64,000 nucleotides of DNA from CAYSUS01 sp964434165 (lineage in GTDB: Bacteria; Planctomycetota; Planctomycetia; Pirellulales; Thermoguttaceae), in assembly GCA_964434165.1 (NCBI GenBank), contig CAYSUS010000025.1, positions 1-64,000 on the forward strand, read 5' to 3'. The position numbers were made by a program, and so were the translations under genes. Positions 25,643 through 34,401 of this stretch are shown here, in pieces; within the stretch, counting starts at the first letter, position 1, and every line of letters begins with the position of its first letter. A model generated the notes under the pieces. It made no database searches. It worked only from the letters and a program-made list of their open reading frames with translations, and had not been told where the DNA came from.

Positions 25643-26497
25643 ATGAACCACGCTGCCCAGCCGACCGACATCCCGCTTCCCAGCCCCACGGCGGACCTGG
25701 AGACCGTGCTCGCCGCATGGCATTCGGCCACGGTCCGTCTGGAGAAGACGCACGAATCGCTTCGTGCCGAGGTTCACCGGCTCACCGAGGAACTGGCGCT
25801 GAAGAACCGCGAGCTTGCCCGCAAGAACCGTCTGGCCGACCTGGGCCAGATGGCTTCGCACGTCGCCCACGAGGTGCGCAACAACCTCGTCCCGGTGACT
25901 CTTTACCTGAGTCTTCTCCGCAGGCGGATCGGGGGGGACCGGGGAAGCCGGGAGGTCCTCGACAAGATCGAGGCGGGATTCACCGCCCTCGACGCCACGG
26001 TCAACGACCTACTGCACTTCACGTCGGATCGCGACCCGCAGATCCAGGCGTTTCCCATGAGCGATCTGATCGGGGAGGTGCTGGCTTCGCTCTCCCCCCA
26101 GCTTGAGGCGCAGTCGATCGATCTGGCGGTGGACGTCCCGGCCGGCCGGATCGTGACCGCCGATCGGGAGATGCTTCGCCGCGTGGTGCTGAACCTCGTG
26201 CTGAACGCCTTGGACGCCATGCCCGACGGAGGCAGGCTCGCCGTCGCGATGGCCGACGACGGGACGAGCACGGAGCTGGAGATCGCCGACTCCGGGCCGG
26301 GGCTTCCGGAAGAGGCGAAGCGACGTGCGTTCGAGCCGTTTTATACGACGAAGCGAAACGGCACCGGCCTCGGGCTGGCCATCGTCAGTCGCATCGCCGA
26401 CGTGCACCACGGCGAGGTGTCGGCGAAGAACCGTCCGGCAGGCGGCGCCGCCTTTACGCTTCGCATCCCCCGTCTGAACAGAGAGGCCGCCGCATGA
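25643..26497 (+). CDS. Cytoplasmic sensor histidine kinase for the flagellar sigma-54 regulator
   Basis: 284 residues with no membrane helix. A coiled coil (about 30-63, ESLRAEVHRLTEELALKNRE) leads to the HisKA helix with phospho-acceptor His76 in SHVAHEVRNNLVPV. The ATP-binding domain has the N box NLVLNALDAM, G1 DSGPGLP, an F box FEPFYTTK and G2 GTGLGLAI. It resembles FleS/FlrB/AtoS-type kinases but lacks their PAS domain. Its stop overlaps the start of the response regulator gene by 4 nt (ATGA), showing translational coupling. It likely phosphorylates that regulator in response to an internal cue, perhaps assembly state; the signal is unknown. Confidence 0.9.
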   Translation: MNHAAQPTDIPLPSPTADLETVLAAWHSATVRLEKTHESLRAEVHRLTEELALKNRELARKNRLADLGQMASHVAHEVRNNLVPVTLYLSLLRRRIGGDRGSREVLDKIEAGFTALDATVNDLLHFTSDRDPQIQAFPMSDLIGEVLASLSPQLEAQSIDLAVDVPAGRIVTADREMLRRVVLNLVLNALDAMPDGGRLAVAMADDGTSTELEIADSGPGLPEEAKRRAFEPFYTTKRNGTGLGLAIVSRIADVHHGEVSAKNRPAGGAAFTLRIPRLNREAAA

Positions 26498-27921
26498 ACA
26501 CCGCCTGCACCCGACCTCCCGCCCCGCGCGCGGATCACGCCGTGGGCACCGTCCTGGTGGTCGATGACCACCGGGCGGCCCGCGAGTCGATCGCCGACAT
26601 CCTCAGCCAAGCGGGCCACCGCGTGGACTGCTGCTCCTCCGCCGCCGAAGCGCTCCGGCAGGCCGAGCGCAAGGGCTACGACTGCATCGTCACCGACCTG
26701 ATGATGCCCGGCATGAGCGGGCTGGAGTTCATCGTGCAGCTCGACGCGTTGCGCTATCCGGCCCAGGTGGTGATGGTTACGGCGCACGCCACGGTCAGCT
26801 CCGCGGTCGAGGCCATGCGTCACGGGGCCTTCGACTACATCGAGAAGCCGTTCGACGCCGATCGGCTGGAGGAGCTTGTCGCCCAGGCCGTCCGGCACGG
26901 CCGGCTGGTCGCGCGCTCGACCGGTTCCCCTGGGCAGGACGCCGCCGACGAGCCGGTCATGATCGGCTCCAGCCCGGCGATGACGGCCTTGCGCGCTCGC
27001 ATTGCGCAGGTCGCCCCCACGCCCGAGACCGTGCTCATCGTGGGACAGAGCGGGACCGGCAAGGAGCTCGTGGCGCGGGCCATCCACGCGGCCAGCGACC
27101 GCGCGCAAGGCCCGCTGGTGAGCCTCAACTGCCCGGTCCTGTCGGCCCACCTCATGGAGAGCGAGCTGTTCGGCCACGAGAAGGGGGCGTTCACGGGGGC
27201 CGACGCAGCCCGAGCCGGACGATTCGCGCTGGCCGACGGCGGATCGATCCTGCTCGACGAGGTGACGGAGATCGAGCTGGCGCTTCAGGCCAAGCTGCTC
27301 CGCGTCCTTCAGGAGAAGTGCTTCGAGCGGGTCGGCTCCAGCCAGACCATCGCCGTGGACGTCCGTGTGCTGGCCACGACCAACCGCGACCTGGAAAACG
27401 AAGTGGCCGAGGGACGGTTCCGGCAGGACCTGTACTACCGGCTGAACGTGGTGCCGCTCCACGTACCGCCCCTGAAAGACCGCCGCGAGGACATCCCCGC
27501 GCTGATCGAGCACTTCCTCCACCGCGTCGCAAGACGTCTGGGCCGCGACCCGTGTACGGTGGCCCCCGACGCCATGGACTTGATGGTCCGATACGATTGG
27601 CCGGGCAATATCCGAGAGCTGGAGAACATCGTCACCCGCGCGAGCGTTCTCAACGGCGGCCAGGCGGTCTCGGCCGACACGCTGCGTCGCTGGCTCATCG
27701 CCGGCCCCGACGCGCGGGCGGAGAGGGGCACCGCAGACGTGCCGGTCGGGCTGAGCCTGCACGAGATGGAGCGCAAGCTGATCGAAGCCACCCTGGATCA
27801 CTTCGGGGGCCACCGCGCCAAGACCGCGGAAGCCCTGGGGATCGGCCTGCGCACACTCACCGGCAAGCTCCGCGAATACGGTTACGCACCCAGGGAGAAA
27901 AGCTATCGCAAGGCGGGCTAG
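26494..27921 (+). CDS. Sigma-54-dependent response regulator of the flagellar cluster (FlrC/FleR-like)
   Basis: 475 residues in three domains. The receiver (about 18-135) has acidic pocket D24/D25, phospho-acceptor D68 in TDLMMPGMSG and Lys118. The AAA+ domain has Walker A GQSGTGK (184-190), the sigma-54 contact loop GAFTGA (231-236), Walker B SILLDEV (251-257) and the arginine-finger region DLYYRLNVVPLHVPPLKDR. A Fis-type helix-turn-helix lies at the C-terminus (HRAKTAEALGIGLRTLTGKL). All residues for ATP hydrolysis and sigma-54 remodelling are present. It is coupled to the kinase gene and followed by a sigma-54-type promoter before flgB, as with FlrBC/FleSR control of hook-basal-body genes. 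Confidence 0.94.
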   Translation: MNTACTRPPAPRADHAVGTVLVVDDHRAARESIADILSQAGHRVDCCSSAAEALRQAERKGYDCIVTDLMMPGMSGLEFIVQLDALRYPAQVVMVTAHATVSSAVEAMRHGAFDYIEKPFDADRLEELVAQAVRHGRLVARSTGSPGQDAADEPVMIGSSPAMTALRARIAQVAPTPETVLIVGQSGTGKELVARAIHAASDRAQGPLVSLNCPVLSAHLMESELFGHEKGAFTGADAARAGRFALADGGSILLDEVTEIELALQAKLLRVLQEKCFERVGSSQTIAVDVRVLATTNRDLENEVAEGRFRQDLYYRLNVVPLHVPPLKDRREDIPALIEHFLHRVARRLGRDPCTVAPDAMDLMVRYDWPGNIRELENIVTRASVLNGGQAVSADTLRRWLIAGPDARAERGTADVPVGLSLHEMERKLIEATLDHFGGHRAKTAEALGIGLRTLTGKLREYGYAPREKSYRKAG

Positions 27922-28051
27922 ATCGCCTTGCGTGATTCTGGGAAGAGGGGTCAGCACCCTTCGGGCCGCTGGGGGCAAGAGGGTCCTGATCCTTTTCCTC
28001 CCGGGATCGTGCAAGACGATTGAGAACCACGGCAGGACTTCGCGCGGCCAC

Positions 28052-28066
28052 CGGCAGTTCCTGCCG
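28052..28066 (+). promoter_or_regulatory. Candidate activator site (dyad) upstream of the flgB promoter
   Basis: Perfect inverted repeat CGGCAG-TTC-CTGCCG, about 185 nt upstream of the sigma-54 boxes, within the usual range for an enhancer-binding protein. Related half sites (GGCAGG near 28031, ACCTGCC near 28081) lie close by. Binding by the regulator encoded just upstream is inferred. Confidence 0.4.
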
Positions 28067-28234
28067 ATTCCAACCGGCGGAACCTGCCACACGACCACGC
28101 GACCGAGGAACTGCACCCCATCGCGGAAGGCTCGCAACGACCGACCGGGACCGGCGCAAGCCCAGCAGCGACCCCGGGGAATCGACGGCACATGACATCC
28201 CACGGAGACTCGGAAGGCGACCGCCACGGCCTGC

Positions 28235-28250
28235 CGGCACGCCAGTTGCT
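28235..28250 (+). promoter_or_regulatory. Sigma-54 (RpoN) promoter upstream of flgB
   Basis: CGGCACGCCAGTTGCT: the invariant GG (28236-28237) and GC (28248-28249) are 12 nt apart, and the sequence matches the TGGCACG-N4-TTGCW consensus except for the first T. Predicted start near 28261, 50 nt before the flgB ATG. It lies in the 389-nt gap after the sigma-54 regulator gene (27922-28310), which holds no other gene. Confidence 0.75.
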
Positions 28251-28310
28251 TGACCAAACAACTTCGGGCCGACTGGGCAAGAACCGCAAGATAGCCAACG
28301 GCTGAACCCC

Positions 28311-28727
28311 ATGTATCAGGCGCTGTTCAACGCGACGACGGTCCCGGTTCTCGAGAAGGTGACGAACTTCTCGCAGACCCGGCACACGATTCTCGCGGGC
28401 AACATCGCCAACCTGGATGTCCCCGGCTATCGGGCGAGGGACCTCTCGGTCACGGAATTCCAGGAGCGGCTGTCCGAGGCCATCGCGGCGCGCGACGAGC
28501 CGCCCGTCTTCCGGTCGCCCGGCGAGCCGACGGCCCAGCCGCGCAACCTGGAGCTCCAGGAGTGCGAGAAGCTCCCCGAAATGATCCTCTACCACGACGA
28601 CGGGACCAAAGGCCTGGAGTACCAGGTCACTGAGATGGCGAAGAACCAGATGCAGCACAACCTGGCCCTGACGATCATGATCAGCCAGTTCAGCCTGCTC
28701 CAGGCGGCCATTACCGAGCGCGCGTAG
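28311..28727 (+). CDS. flgB: Flagellar basal-body rod protein FlgB
   Basis: 138 residues. The N-terminal rod motif HTILAGNIANLDVPGYRARD (ANIANxxTPGY type) and the C-terminal helix (AKNQMQHNLALTIMISQFSL) are the conserved axial-protein ends. FlgB is the proximal rod subunit next to the MS ring and is exported by the flagellar secretion system. First gene of the flgB-flgC-fliE block, about 50 nt behind the predicted sigma-54 start site. Confidence 0.96.
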   Translation: MYQALFNATTVPVLEKVTNFSQTRHTILAGNIANLDVPGYRARDLSVTEFQERLSEAIAARDEPPVFRSPGEPTAQPRNLELQECEKLPEMILYHDDGTKGLEYQVTEMAKNQMQHNLALTIMISQFSLLQAAITERA

Positions 28728-28783
28728 GCGGCTGGCCGTGCTGGCGCCGGCATGACGCACGCGCCGAACGGAGGAACGCGACC

Positions 28784-29203
28784 ATGTTTCCTTCTCTCGA
28801 CATCAGCACCAGCGCCCTGGTGGCGCAGCGGGTTCGCATGAACGCGATCTCCGGCAACCTGGCCAACGTCTCTACAACGCACAACGAAGCCGGTGAGCCG
28901 ATGCCGTACCAGGAGCGGTTTTGCATCTTCCGCACCGACGACGAGGTGGGCGCCCACGGGGCGCCAGGGGTGTGCGTCGAGTCGGTCGAGATCGAGGACT
29001 CCGAGCCCCTCTGGAAGTACCAGCCTGGCCACCCCGACGCCATCCCCGAGGGCCCGCACGCGGGCTACGTGGCCTACCCCAGCATCAACATGATGACCGA
29101 GATGACGGACGCGATCGAGGCGGCGCGGGCATACGAGGCCAACCTCGGCGCCATCGAGATCGCCAAAGACCTCCAGCACCAGACCCTGAGGATTCTGGCG
29201 TGA
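28784..29203 (+). CDS. flgC: Flagellar basal-body rod protein FlgC
   Basis: 139 residues. MFPSLDISTSALVAQRVRMN is followed by the rod motif AISGNLANVSTT; the C-terminus has the FlgC stretch PSINMMTEMTDAIEAARAYE. A GGAGGAACG ribosome site precedes ATG 28784. Proximal rod component between FlgB and FlgF/FlgG. Its stop overlaps the fliE start. Confidence 0.96.
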   Translation: MFPSLDISTSALVAQRVRMNAISGNLANVSTTHNEAGEPMPYQERFCIFRTDDEVGAHGAPGVCVESVEIEDSEPLWKYQPGHPDAIPEGPHAGYVAYPSINMMTEMTDAIEAARAYEANLGAIEIAKDLQHQTLRILA

Positions 29204-29505
29204 TCAATCCCGTTCAGAACCTGCCCATGCCGTTGACGCTTTCCCCCGGGACGGGCACCGTGCCCCTGGTGGGCGCATCCGAGCCCTCGTCCTTCAAGGA
29301 CTTCCTGCTCGACTCGATCCAGGAAGTCAACGCCATGCAACAGGACGCCGATCGGGCGGTCGAGAACCTGATGACCGGCGGCGACGTCAACCCGGCCGAA
29401 GTCCTCACCGCCGTGCAGAAGGCCGACCTGGCCTTTCGCATGATGATGCAGATCCGGAACAAGATGGTCCAGGCCTATCAAGAGGTGCAGGATATCCGCG
29501 TGTGA
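29200..29505 (+). CDS. fliE: Flagellar hook-basal body complex protein FliE
   Basis: 101 residues from GTG 29200, which overlaps the flgC stop (GTGA); ATG 29227 is an alternative. The family core is clear: SSFKDFLLDSIQEVNAMQQD, then DVNPAEVLTAVQKADLAFRM and the C-terminal RNKMVQAYQEVQDI. FliE joins the MS ring to the rod. Three-gene block flgB-flgC-fliE in the usual order. Confidence 0.94.
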   Translation: MINPVQNLPMPLTLSPGTGTVPLVGASEPSSFKDFLLDSIQEVNAMQQDADRAVENLMTGGDVNPAEVLTAVQKADLAFRMMMQIRNKMVQAYQEVQDIRV

Positions 29506-29587
29506 CGCGATCCGCGACGCGGGGGCGGCGACCGCCCACGTCGCGCGGACGTAAACCGCGACCGCCTCCTCCTTCGGGATTCCACGG

Positions 29588-31234
29588 ATGGATTTCCTCA
29601 ATCGAGCCTTCGCCCAGGTCCGCGACCTGTTCCAATCGATGACCCCGGGCGGCCGGATCGTCTCCGGCCTGCTCTTGACGGTGATCGTGGTCAGTCTCGC
29701 GTACCTCTTCACCCATCAGGTCTCGGGTTCGGACGAGTACTTGATGGGCGGCGAATCGTTCACCGTCGGCGAGCTTCAGGCCATGCAGGCCGCGTTCGGC
29801 AAAGCGGGACTGACGAACTACCGCCCGGACGGCGCTCGAATCCGCATCCCGCACGGCAAGCACGCGGAGTACATGGCCGCGCTGGCGGACAACGACGCTC
29901 TGCCCGCCCATTTCGGCAAGTTCCTATCCGACACCATCCAGGGCGACAGCCCGTTCCTGACCAGGCAGCAGCGGGCCGAGCGGAGGAAGATCGCCACCGA
30001 GAAGGAGCTCTCGCTGATCATCCGCAAGATGCCCGGGATCGAGGAAGCCTCGGTGCTCTCCGACATGCAGTCCGAGGGCGGCCTGCAAGGGACGATCATC
30101 AAGTCGGCTTCCGTGGCCGTCAAGCCGCTGGGAACGGGGCAGCTCGACCAGGATCAGGTCCGCAAGGTGCGCCACCTGGTGGCGGCGGCCTTCGCGGGCA
30201 TGAAACCCGAAGACGTCACGGTGGCCGACATCAACGGCCAGGTCTACACCGGATCGGGCGACGTGGACAGCGGGGGAAGCGCCGCGGAAGACGCCTACAT
30301 CGCGCGCAAGCGGGAGCATGAAAAGGACTGGCAGGCCAAGATCCTCAAGGCCCTGTCGTACGTGCCGGGGGTGAACGTCTCGGTCAATGTCGAGCTCGAC
30401 CGGCAGAAGTTCCTCCAGACCGAAGACGTCAAACACGACCCGAAGACGGTAGCCTTCCGCACCACGGAGAAAGAGAAGACCGCCACTCGTGAAGGCGGCG
30501 GTCCCGGCGGCCGGCCCGGTTACGTCGCCCAGCAGCCCAAGGCCAACGCGGCCACCACGGTCCAGAGCCGAAGGGCGGGCATGTCGGAGCAAGAGGAGGA
30601 GTCCGAGGCCGACACCATCAACGCGGTTTCGAGCACGCGCACGCGGAGCGAAGACATCGGGCTGACGCCCAAGATGGTCAAGGCGGCGATCGGTGTCCCG
30701 GCCAGCTACTTCGTCAAGGTCTGGCAGAAAGAGAACCCCCCCGCGCCCGGCGAGGAGCCGAAGATGCCCGACAAGGCGGAGCTGACCAAGATCAAAGACG
30801 CGGAGATGAAGCGCATCCGGGTTCACGCGGCCACGGTCTTGCCGGCCGTGGTGGGCATGGCCGATGCCACGGAACTGGTCACAGTCACCGACTTCCAGGA
30901 TATCCCTGCCGCGGTGATCCCGGACCCCTCAATGACGGAGAAGGCGCTGACCTTTCTCGGTCAGTACTGGGCCACACTGGGAATGCTGGCACTGGCCGGC
31001 TTCAGCTTGCTGATGCTTCGCTCGATGACCCGCGCGGCGCTGCCGCCGCTGCCCAAGCCCTACGTCAAGCCGGGCGACATCAGCGATCAGGCGGAAGAGA
31101 CCGCCGCCCAAGCGGCGCACCTGGGGCGGTTCGCGACGGGCGCGGCGTCGCTTCGCGACGAGCTCTCCGAACTGGTCGCCGAAGACCCGGATGCCGCGGC
31201 CAACATCCTGCGCGCATGGATCGGTGCCCCGTAA
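29588..31234 (+). CDS. fliF: Flagellar MS-ring protein FliF
   Basis: 548 residues, close to the usual 550. Transmembrane helices lie at about 20-40 (GRIVSGLLLTVIVVSLAYLF) and 458-478 (ATLGMLALAGFSLLMLRSM). Between them are the ring-building motifs, with YMAALADNDALPAHFGK-like and RKIATEKELSLIIRKMPGIE stretches (YscJ-type domain) and the beta-collar region rich in Gly/Pro. The cytoplasmic C-terminus (SELVAEDPDAAANILRAWIG) is the FliG-binding helix. It forms the base on which the rod, C ring and export gate are built. fliG starts 6 nt later. Confidence 0.96.
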   Translation: MDFLNRAFAQVRDLFQSMTPGGRIVSGLLLTVIVVSLAYLFTHQVSGSDEYLMGGESFTVGELQAMQAAFGKAGLTNYRPDGARIRIPHGKHAEYMAALADNDALPAHFGKFLSDTIQGDSPFLTRQQRAERRKIATEKELSLIIRKMPGIEEASVLSDMQSEGGLQGTIIKSASVAVKPLGTGQLDQDQVRKVRHLVAAAFAGMKPEDVTVADINGQVYTGSGDVDSGGSAAEDAYIARKREHEKDWQAKILKALSYVPGVNVSVNVELDRQKFLQTEDVKHDPKTVAFRTTEKEKTATREGGGPGGRPGYVAQQPKANAATTVQSRRAGMSEQEEESEADTINAVSSTRTRSEDIGLTPKMVKAAIGVPASYFVKVWQKENPPAPGEEPKMPDKAELTKIKDAEMKRIRVHAATVLPAVVGMADATELVTVTDFQDIPAAVIPDPSMTEKALTFLGQYWATLGMLALAGFSLLMLRSMTRAALPPLPKPYVKPGDISDQAEETAAQAAHLGRFATGAASLRDELSELVAEDPDAAANILRAWIGAP

Positions 31235-31240
31235 GAGCCT

Positions 31241-32254
31241 ATGAAATCGCCTGAAGACGGAATCCGAAAAGCCGCCATCCTGGTTGCCTCGCTGGAGCCG
31301 AAGGCGGCCGCGATGATGCTCCGGCGCATCGATCCCAGACAGGCCGAAAAAGTCAAGAGCCTCCTCGCACGGATCGGTCCCATCGACCCCCGCGAGCAGC
31401 GCCGGGTGATCGACGAGTTTTTTCGCATCGGACCAATGGTGCCGGAGAAGGAGCCGGCGGGCCTGGACCTGGACGACGGTCCCACGCGCAATCCCGGCCG
31501 GCCATCACAGGACCGGCATCCCAGCACCGACGCCAGTTCCGGCACGCACATCCCCCCCTTCGAGTTCCTCCGCGAGGCCGAAACGGAGAAGCTGTCGCGG
31601 GCCCTGGCGGCCGAGCATCCCCAGACCGTGGCCCTGGTGCTCTCCCACTTGACTTCGGCCCAGGCGGGAGCCGTGCTCGCGAGCTTGCCCCCAACAGCGC
31701 AGGTCGAGGTGGTCCGCCGACTGGTCCATCTGGAGGAGACCTCGCCCGAGATCCTTCGCGAAGTGGAGGTGGGCCTTCAATCCAAGCTGGCCAAGGAAGT
31801 GCTCGTGCGCCGGCCGCAACGCGCCGGGGTCGAGGCCGTCAGCGAGATGCTCAAGGCGGCCGGTGCGCAAGCCGGCATGCAAATCCTCGGAAACCTGGCC
31901 GACCAGGACCACCAGTTGGCGGAGCGACTCGGTCCGATTCGGCTGGAGTTCGGAGACCTCAACCTCCTGGACTCCGCGTCGCTGGGCACCCTGTTCGAGT
32001 CGGCCGACTTCGAGCTGGTCCTTCTGGCACTGATGGGGGCGGAGCCGACCCTGGTGCGCCGCGCCGGCGCGGCGCTGGCCCCGGCCGAGGCGCGGCTGCT
32101 CCGCGAGCGCCTGGACAACCCGGGACCGGTCCGCCTCAGCGACGTGGAAGAGGCGCGGCGCCGGCTTGCGGCCTTGGCCCGCCGCCTCCTCTCCGACGGC
32201 CGCCTGGCCCCACCCCGCGACCGCCCACGATCGACCCTGACCGTCACCGCGTGA
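31241..32254 (+). CDS. fliG: Flagellar motor switch protein FliG, divergent torque helix
   Basis: 337 residues. The N-terminal FliF-binding domain (about 1-65) is followed by a Pro/Ser-rich linker (70-105), the middle domain with the EHPQ motif (AAEHPQTVALVLSHL, 123-137), and the C-terminal domain (about 235-320) with GPVRLSDVEEARRR. By ungapped alignment from memory with E. coli FliG, the stator-facing charges are changed: K264 is M265 here, R281 is A282, D288 is E289, D289 is R290; only R297 (R298) is kept. FliG transmits torque from MotA/B. The gene follows fliF by 6 nt. Confidence 0.93.
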   Translation: MKSPEDGIRKAAILVASLEPKAAAMMLRRIDPRQAEKVKSLLARIGPIDPREQRRVIDEFFRIGPMVPEKEPAGLDLDDGPTRNPGRPSQDRHPSTDASSGTHIPPFEFLREAETEKLSRALAAEHPQTVALVLSHLTSAQAGAVLASLPPTAQVEVVRRLVHLEETSPEILREVEVGLQSKLAKEVLVRRPQRAGVEAVSEMLKAAGAQAGMQILGNLADQDHQLAERLGPIRLEFGDLNLLDSASLGTLFESADFELVLLALMGAEPTLVRRAGAALAPAEARLLRERLDNPGPVRLSDVEEARRRLAALARRLLSDGRLAPPRDRPRSTLTVTA

Positions 32255-32295
32255 GACCTTGCCTGGAGCCGCAACGAACGACCGACGCCGCCACG

Positions 32296-32949
32296 ATGCC
32301 TTCGATCATCAAAGCCACCGATCACAACGCCGCGATTCATGGCGTCGCATTCAATTTCGACGACATGGCCGCCAAGGCGAACCAGTATCTGGACAAGGTC
32401 CGCACCGACGCGGCGCAGATCGTCGCCAAGGCGCAGAAAGAGGCGGAGGCCGTCCGCCGCCAGGCGGAAGCCGAGGGGCGCAAGGCCGGGCAGCAGGCCG
32501 TCGAGAAGATGGTCGAAGACAAGCTCGGGCAGCAACTGGCCACGCTGCTGCCGGCCCTGAAGAAGTCGATCGAGGAGGTCTCCCACGCCAGGCAGGCATG
32601 GCTCACGCACTGGGAGAAAAGCGCCGTTCACGTCGCCGCCGCAATCGCCGAGCGCCTCATCCGCCGTCAACTGCCGTCCCACCCCGAGATCACGGTGACC
32701 CTCGTTCGCGAGGCCCTGGAGCTTGCCGCGGGGAGCGCCCAGGTGCGCCTGCACTTGCACCCTGCCGACGTCGAGGCCCTCCGCCCTCAGATGGAAGCGC
32801 TCACCAGCCAGTTCACGCGGCTGGGCGAAGCGGAGATCGTCGCCGACGAAGGGGTCAGTCAGGGCGGATGTCGGGTCGAGACCCGGTTTGGCACGATCGA
32901 TCAGCAGATCGAAGCCCAACTGAAACGGATTGAGGAAGAACTCACCTGA
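32296..32949 (+). CDS. fliH: Flagellar export regulator FliH
   Basis: 217 residues from ATG 32296; an in-frame GTG at 32251 overlapping the fliG stop would add 15 residues and cannot be excluded. The layout is that of FliH/SctL: an N-terminal stretch, a long Ala/Glu/Lys coiled coil (AQIVAKAQKEAEAVRRQAEA), and a C-terminal domain (VHVAAAIAERLIRRQLPSHP ... VRLHLHPADVEAL ... CRVETRFGTIDQQIEAQL). FliH holds the FliI ATPase and links it to FliN at the C ring. Confidence 0.9.
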   Translation: MPSIIKATDHNAAIHGVAFNFDDMAAKANQYLDKVRTDAAQIVAKAQKEAEAVRRQAEAEGRKAGQQAVEKMVEDKLGQQLATLLPALKKSIEEVSHARQAWLTHWEKSAVHVAAAIAERLIRRQLPSHPEITVTLVREALELAAGSAQVRLHLHPADVEALRPQMEALTSQFTRLGEAEIVADEGVSQGGCRVETRFGTIDQQIEAQLKRIEEELT

Positions 32950-33012
32950 CCCGCGGGGCCGCCACCCCAACGCGCCGGCCCCGCCTGGTTCCTGTTTGCC
33001 CGCCGGATCTTC

Positions 33013-34374
33013 ATGCTCATTACCGAACAGCTCTCCGCCGCCATGCCCACCGCGCTGACCGGGAGCGTCGTGCGCACCGTGGGCATTACGGCGTCGGTGG
33101 CCGGCTTTCCGGCGCCCGTGGGAGCCCTGGCGGAGATCGAGCGTCAAAGCGGGCCGCCGCTGCTGGCTGAGGTAATCGGGTTCCGCGACGACGTGACCCT
33201 GCTGTACCCGATGCGCCCTTTGACGGGCGTCCGGCGGGGCAACCGCGTGCGCCTGGTGCGCACCACCCGCTGGCTCCGCGTCGGCGACGAGCTTCTCGGG
33301 CGCGTAATCAATGCGGGCGGCGACGCCGTCGATGGCCGCCCCCAGCCGGCCGTGCCCGACCGCACTCCGTTCGAGCGCCGTCCGCCCGACCCGTGCAGCC
33401 GTCCGCGCATCGATACGCCGCTGGCCACCGGGATTCGCGCCCTGGACGGCATGCTGACGTGTGGCCGGGGACAGCGGATGGGCATCTTCTCCGGAGCCGG
33501 CGTGGGCAAGAGCGTCACCCTGGGGATGATGGCCCGCTATGCGGCCGCGGACGTGATCGTCATTGCCCTGGTCGGCGAGCGCGGACGCGAGGTGAACGAC
33601 TTCATTCACCGGGACCTGGGCCCGGAGGGCCTGGCCAAGAGCGTGGTCGTGGTGGCCACCAGCGACGAACCGGCAATCGTACGCGTCCAGGCGGCCTCGA
33701 CCGCCACCGCGGTGGCCGAGTACTTCCGCGATCAGGGCAAGGACGTGCTCCTGCTGATGGATTCCCTGACCCGCTTCGCCCTAGCGCAGCGCGAGATCGG
33801 CCTGGCGGCCGGCGAGCCGCCCACCACCCGCGGCTACACGCCCTCGGTCTTCGCCCTGCTGCCGAAGCTCGTGGAGCGGGCCGGGCGGGCGCCGCGCGGC
33901 AGCATCACGGCCTTCTACTCGGTTCTCGTCGAGGGGGACGACCCGAACGAACCGGTGGGCGACGCCGTGCGCGGCCTGCTGGACGGTCATGTCTGGCTCT
34001 CGCGAAGTCTCGCCTCGCGCGGCCATTACCCGGCCATCGACGTGCTCGAAAGCCTCAGCCGGCTGATGCCGGACATCACCCCGCCCGACCACCTCGAAGC
34101 GGCCCGACAGATCCGCGAGCTGCTGGCCGCGTACCGCGATCACGAGGACCTGATCTCCATCGGCGCCTATCGCCGCGGCGCCAACCCGACCGTCGATGCC
34201 GCCATCGACAGCCGGGACGACATCCACGCGTACCTTCGGCAGCGCATCGAGGAGCCGGCCGGGATGGAGGATTCGCAGACCGCGCTTCGGCAATTGGCGG
34301 AGCGCGCGGCGCAGCGGCGCCCGACCGGGAAGCTCCCACCGGCGTCCCCCGAAAGCAAGGGCCAATTGACCTAG
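33013..34374 (+). CDS. fliI: Flagellum-specific ATPase FliI
   Basis: 453 residues of the F1-beta-like export ATPase family. Walker A is GAGVGKS (161-167), Walker B DVLLLMDSLTRFA, and the family phrases LVGERGREVNDFIHRDLG and PPTTRGYTPSVFALLPKL are present. The N-terminal beta-barrel carries VGDELLGRVINAGGDAVDG. It energises substrate release and unfolding at the export gate with FliH and FliJ, whose genes flank it. Confidence 0.97.
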   Translation: MLITEQLSAAMPTALTGSVVRTVGITASVAGFPAPVGALAEIERQSGPPLLAEVIGFRDDVTLLYPMRPLTGVRRGNRVRLVRTTRWLRVGDELLGRVINAGGDAVDGRPQPAVPDRTPFERRPPDPCSRPRIDTPLATGIRALDGMLTCGRGQRMGIFSGAGVGKSVTLGMMARYAAADVIVIALVGERGREVNDFIHRDLGPEGLAKSVVVVATSDEPAIVRVQAASTATAVAEYFRDQGKDVLLLMDSLTRFALAQREIGLAAGEPPTTRGYTPSVFALLPKLVERAGRAPRGSITAFYSVLVEGDDPNEPVGDAVRGLLDGHVWLSRSLASRGHYPAIDVLESLSRLMPDITPPDHLEAARQIRELLAAYRDHEDLISIGAYRRGANPTVDAAIDSRDDIHAYLRQRIEEPAGMEDSQTALRQLAERAAQRRPTGKLPPASPESKGQLT

Positions 34375-34401
34375 CGTCACAGGCAAGACCCGTTCCGCAG
34401 C

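Noticed and set aside
27932..28195. 87-residue frame between the sigma-54 regulator and flgB
   Set aside because: No ribosome site or family features; it overlaps the dyad and upstream control region of flgB.
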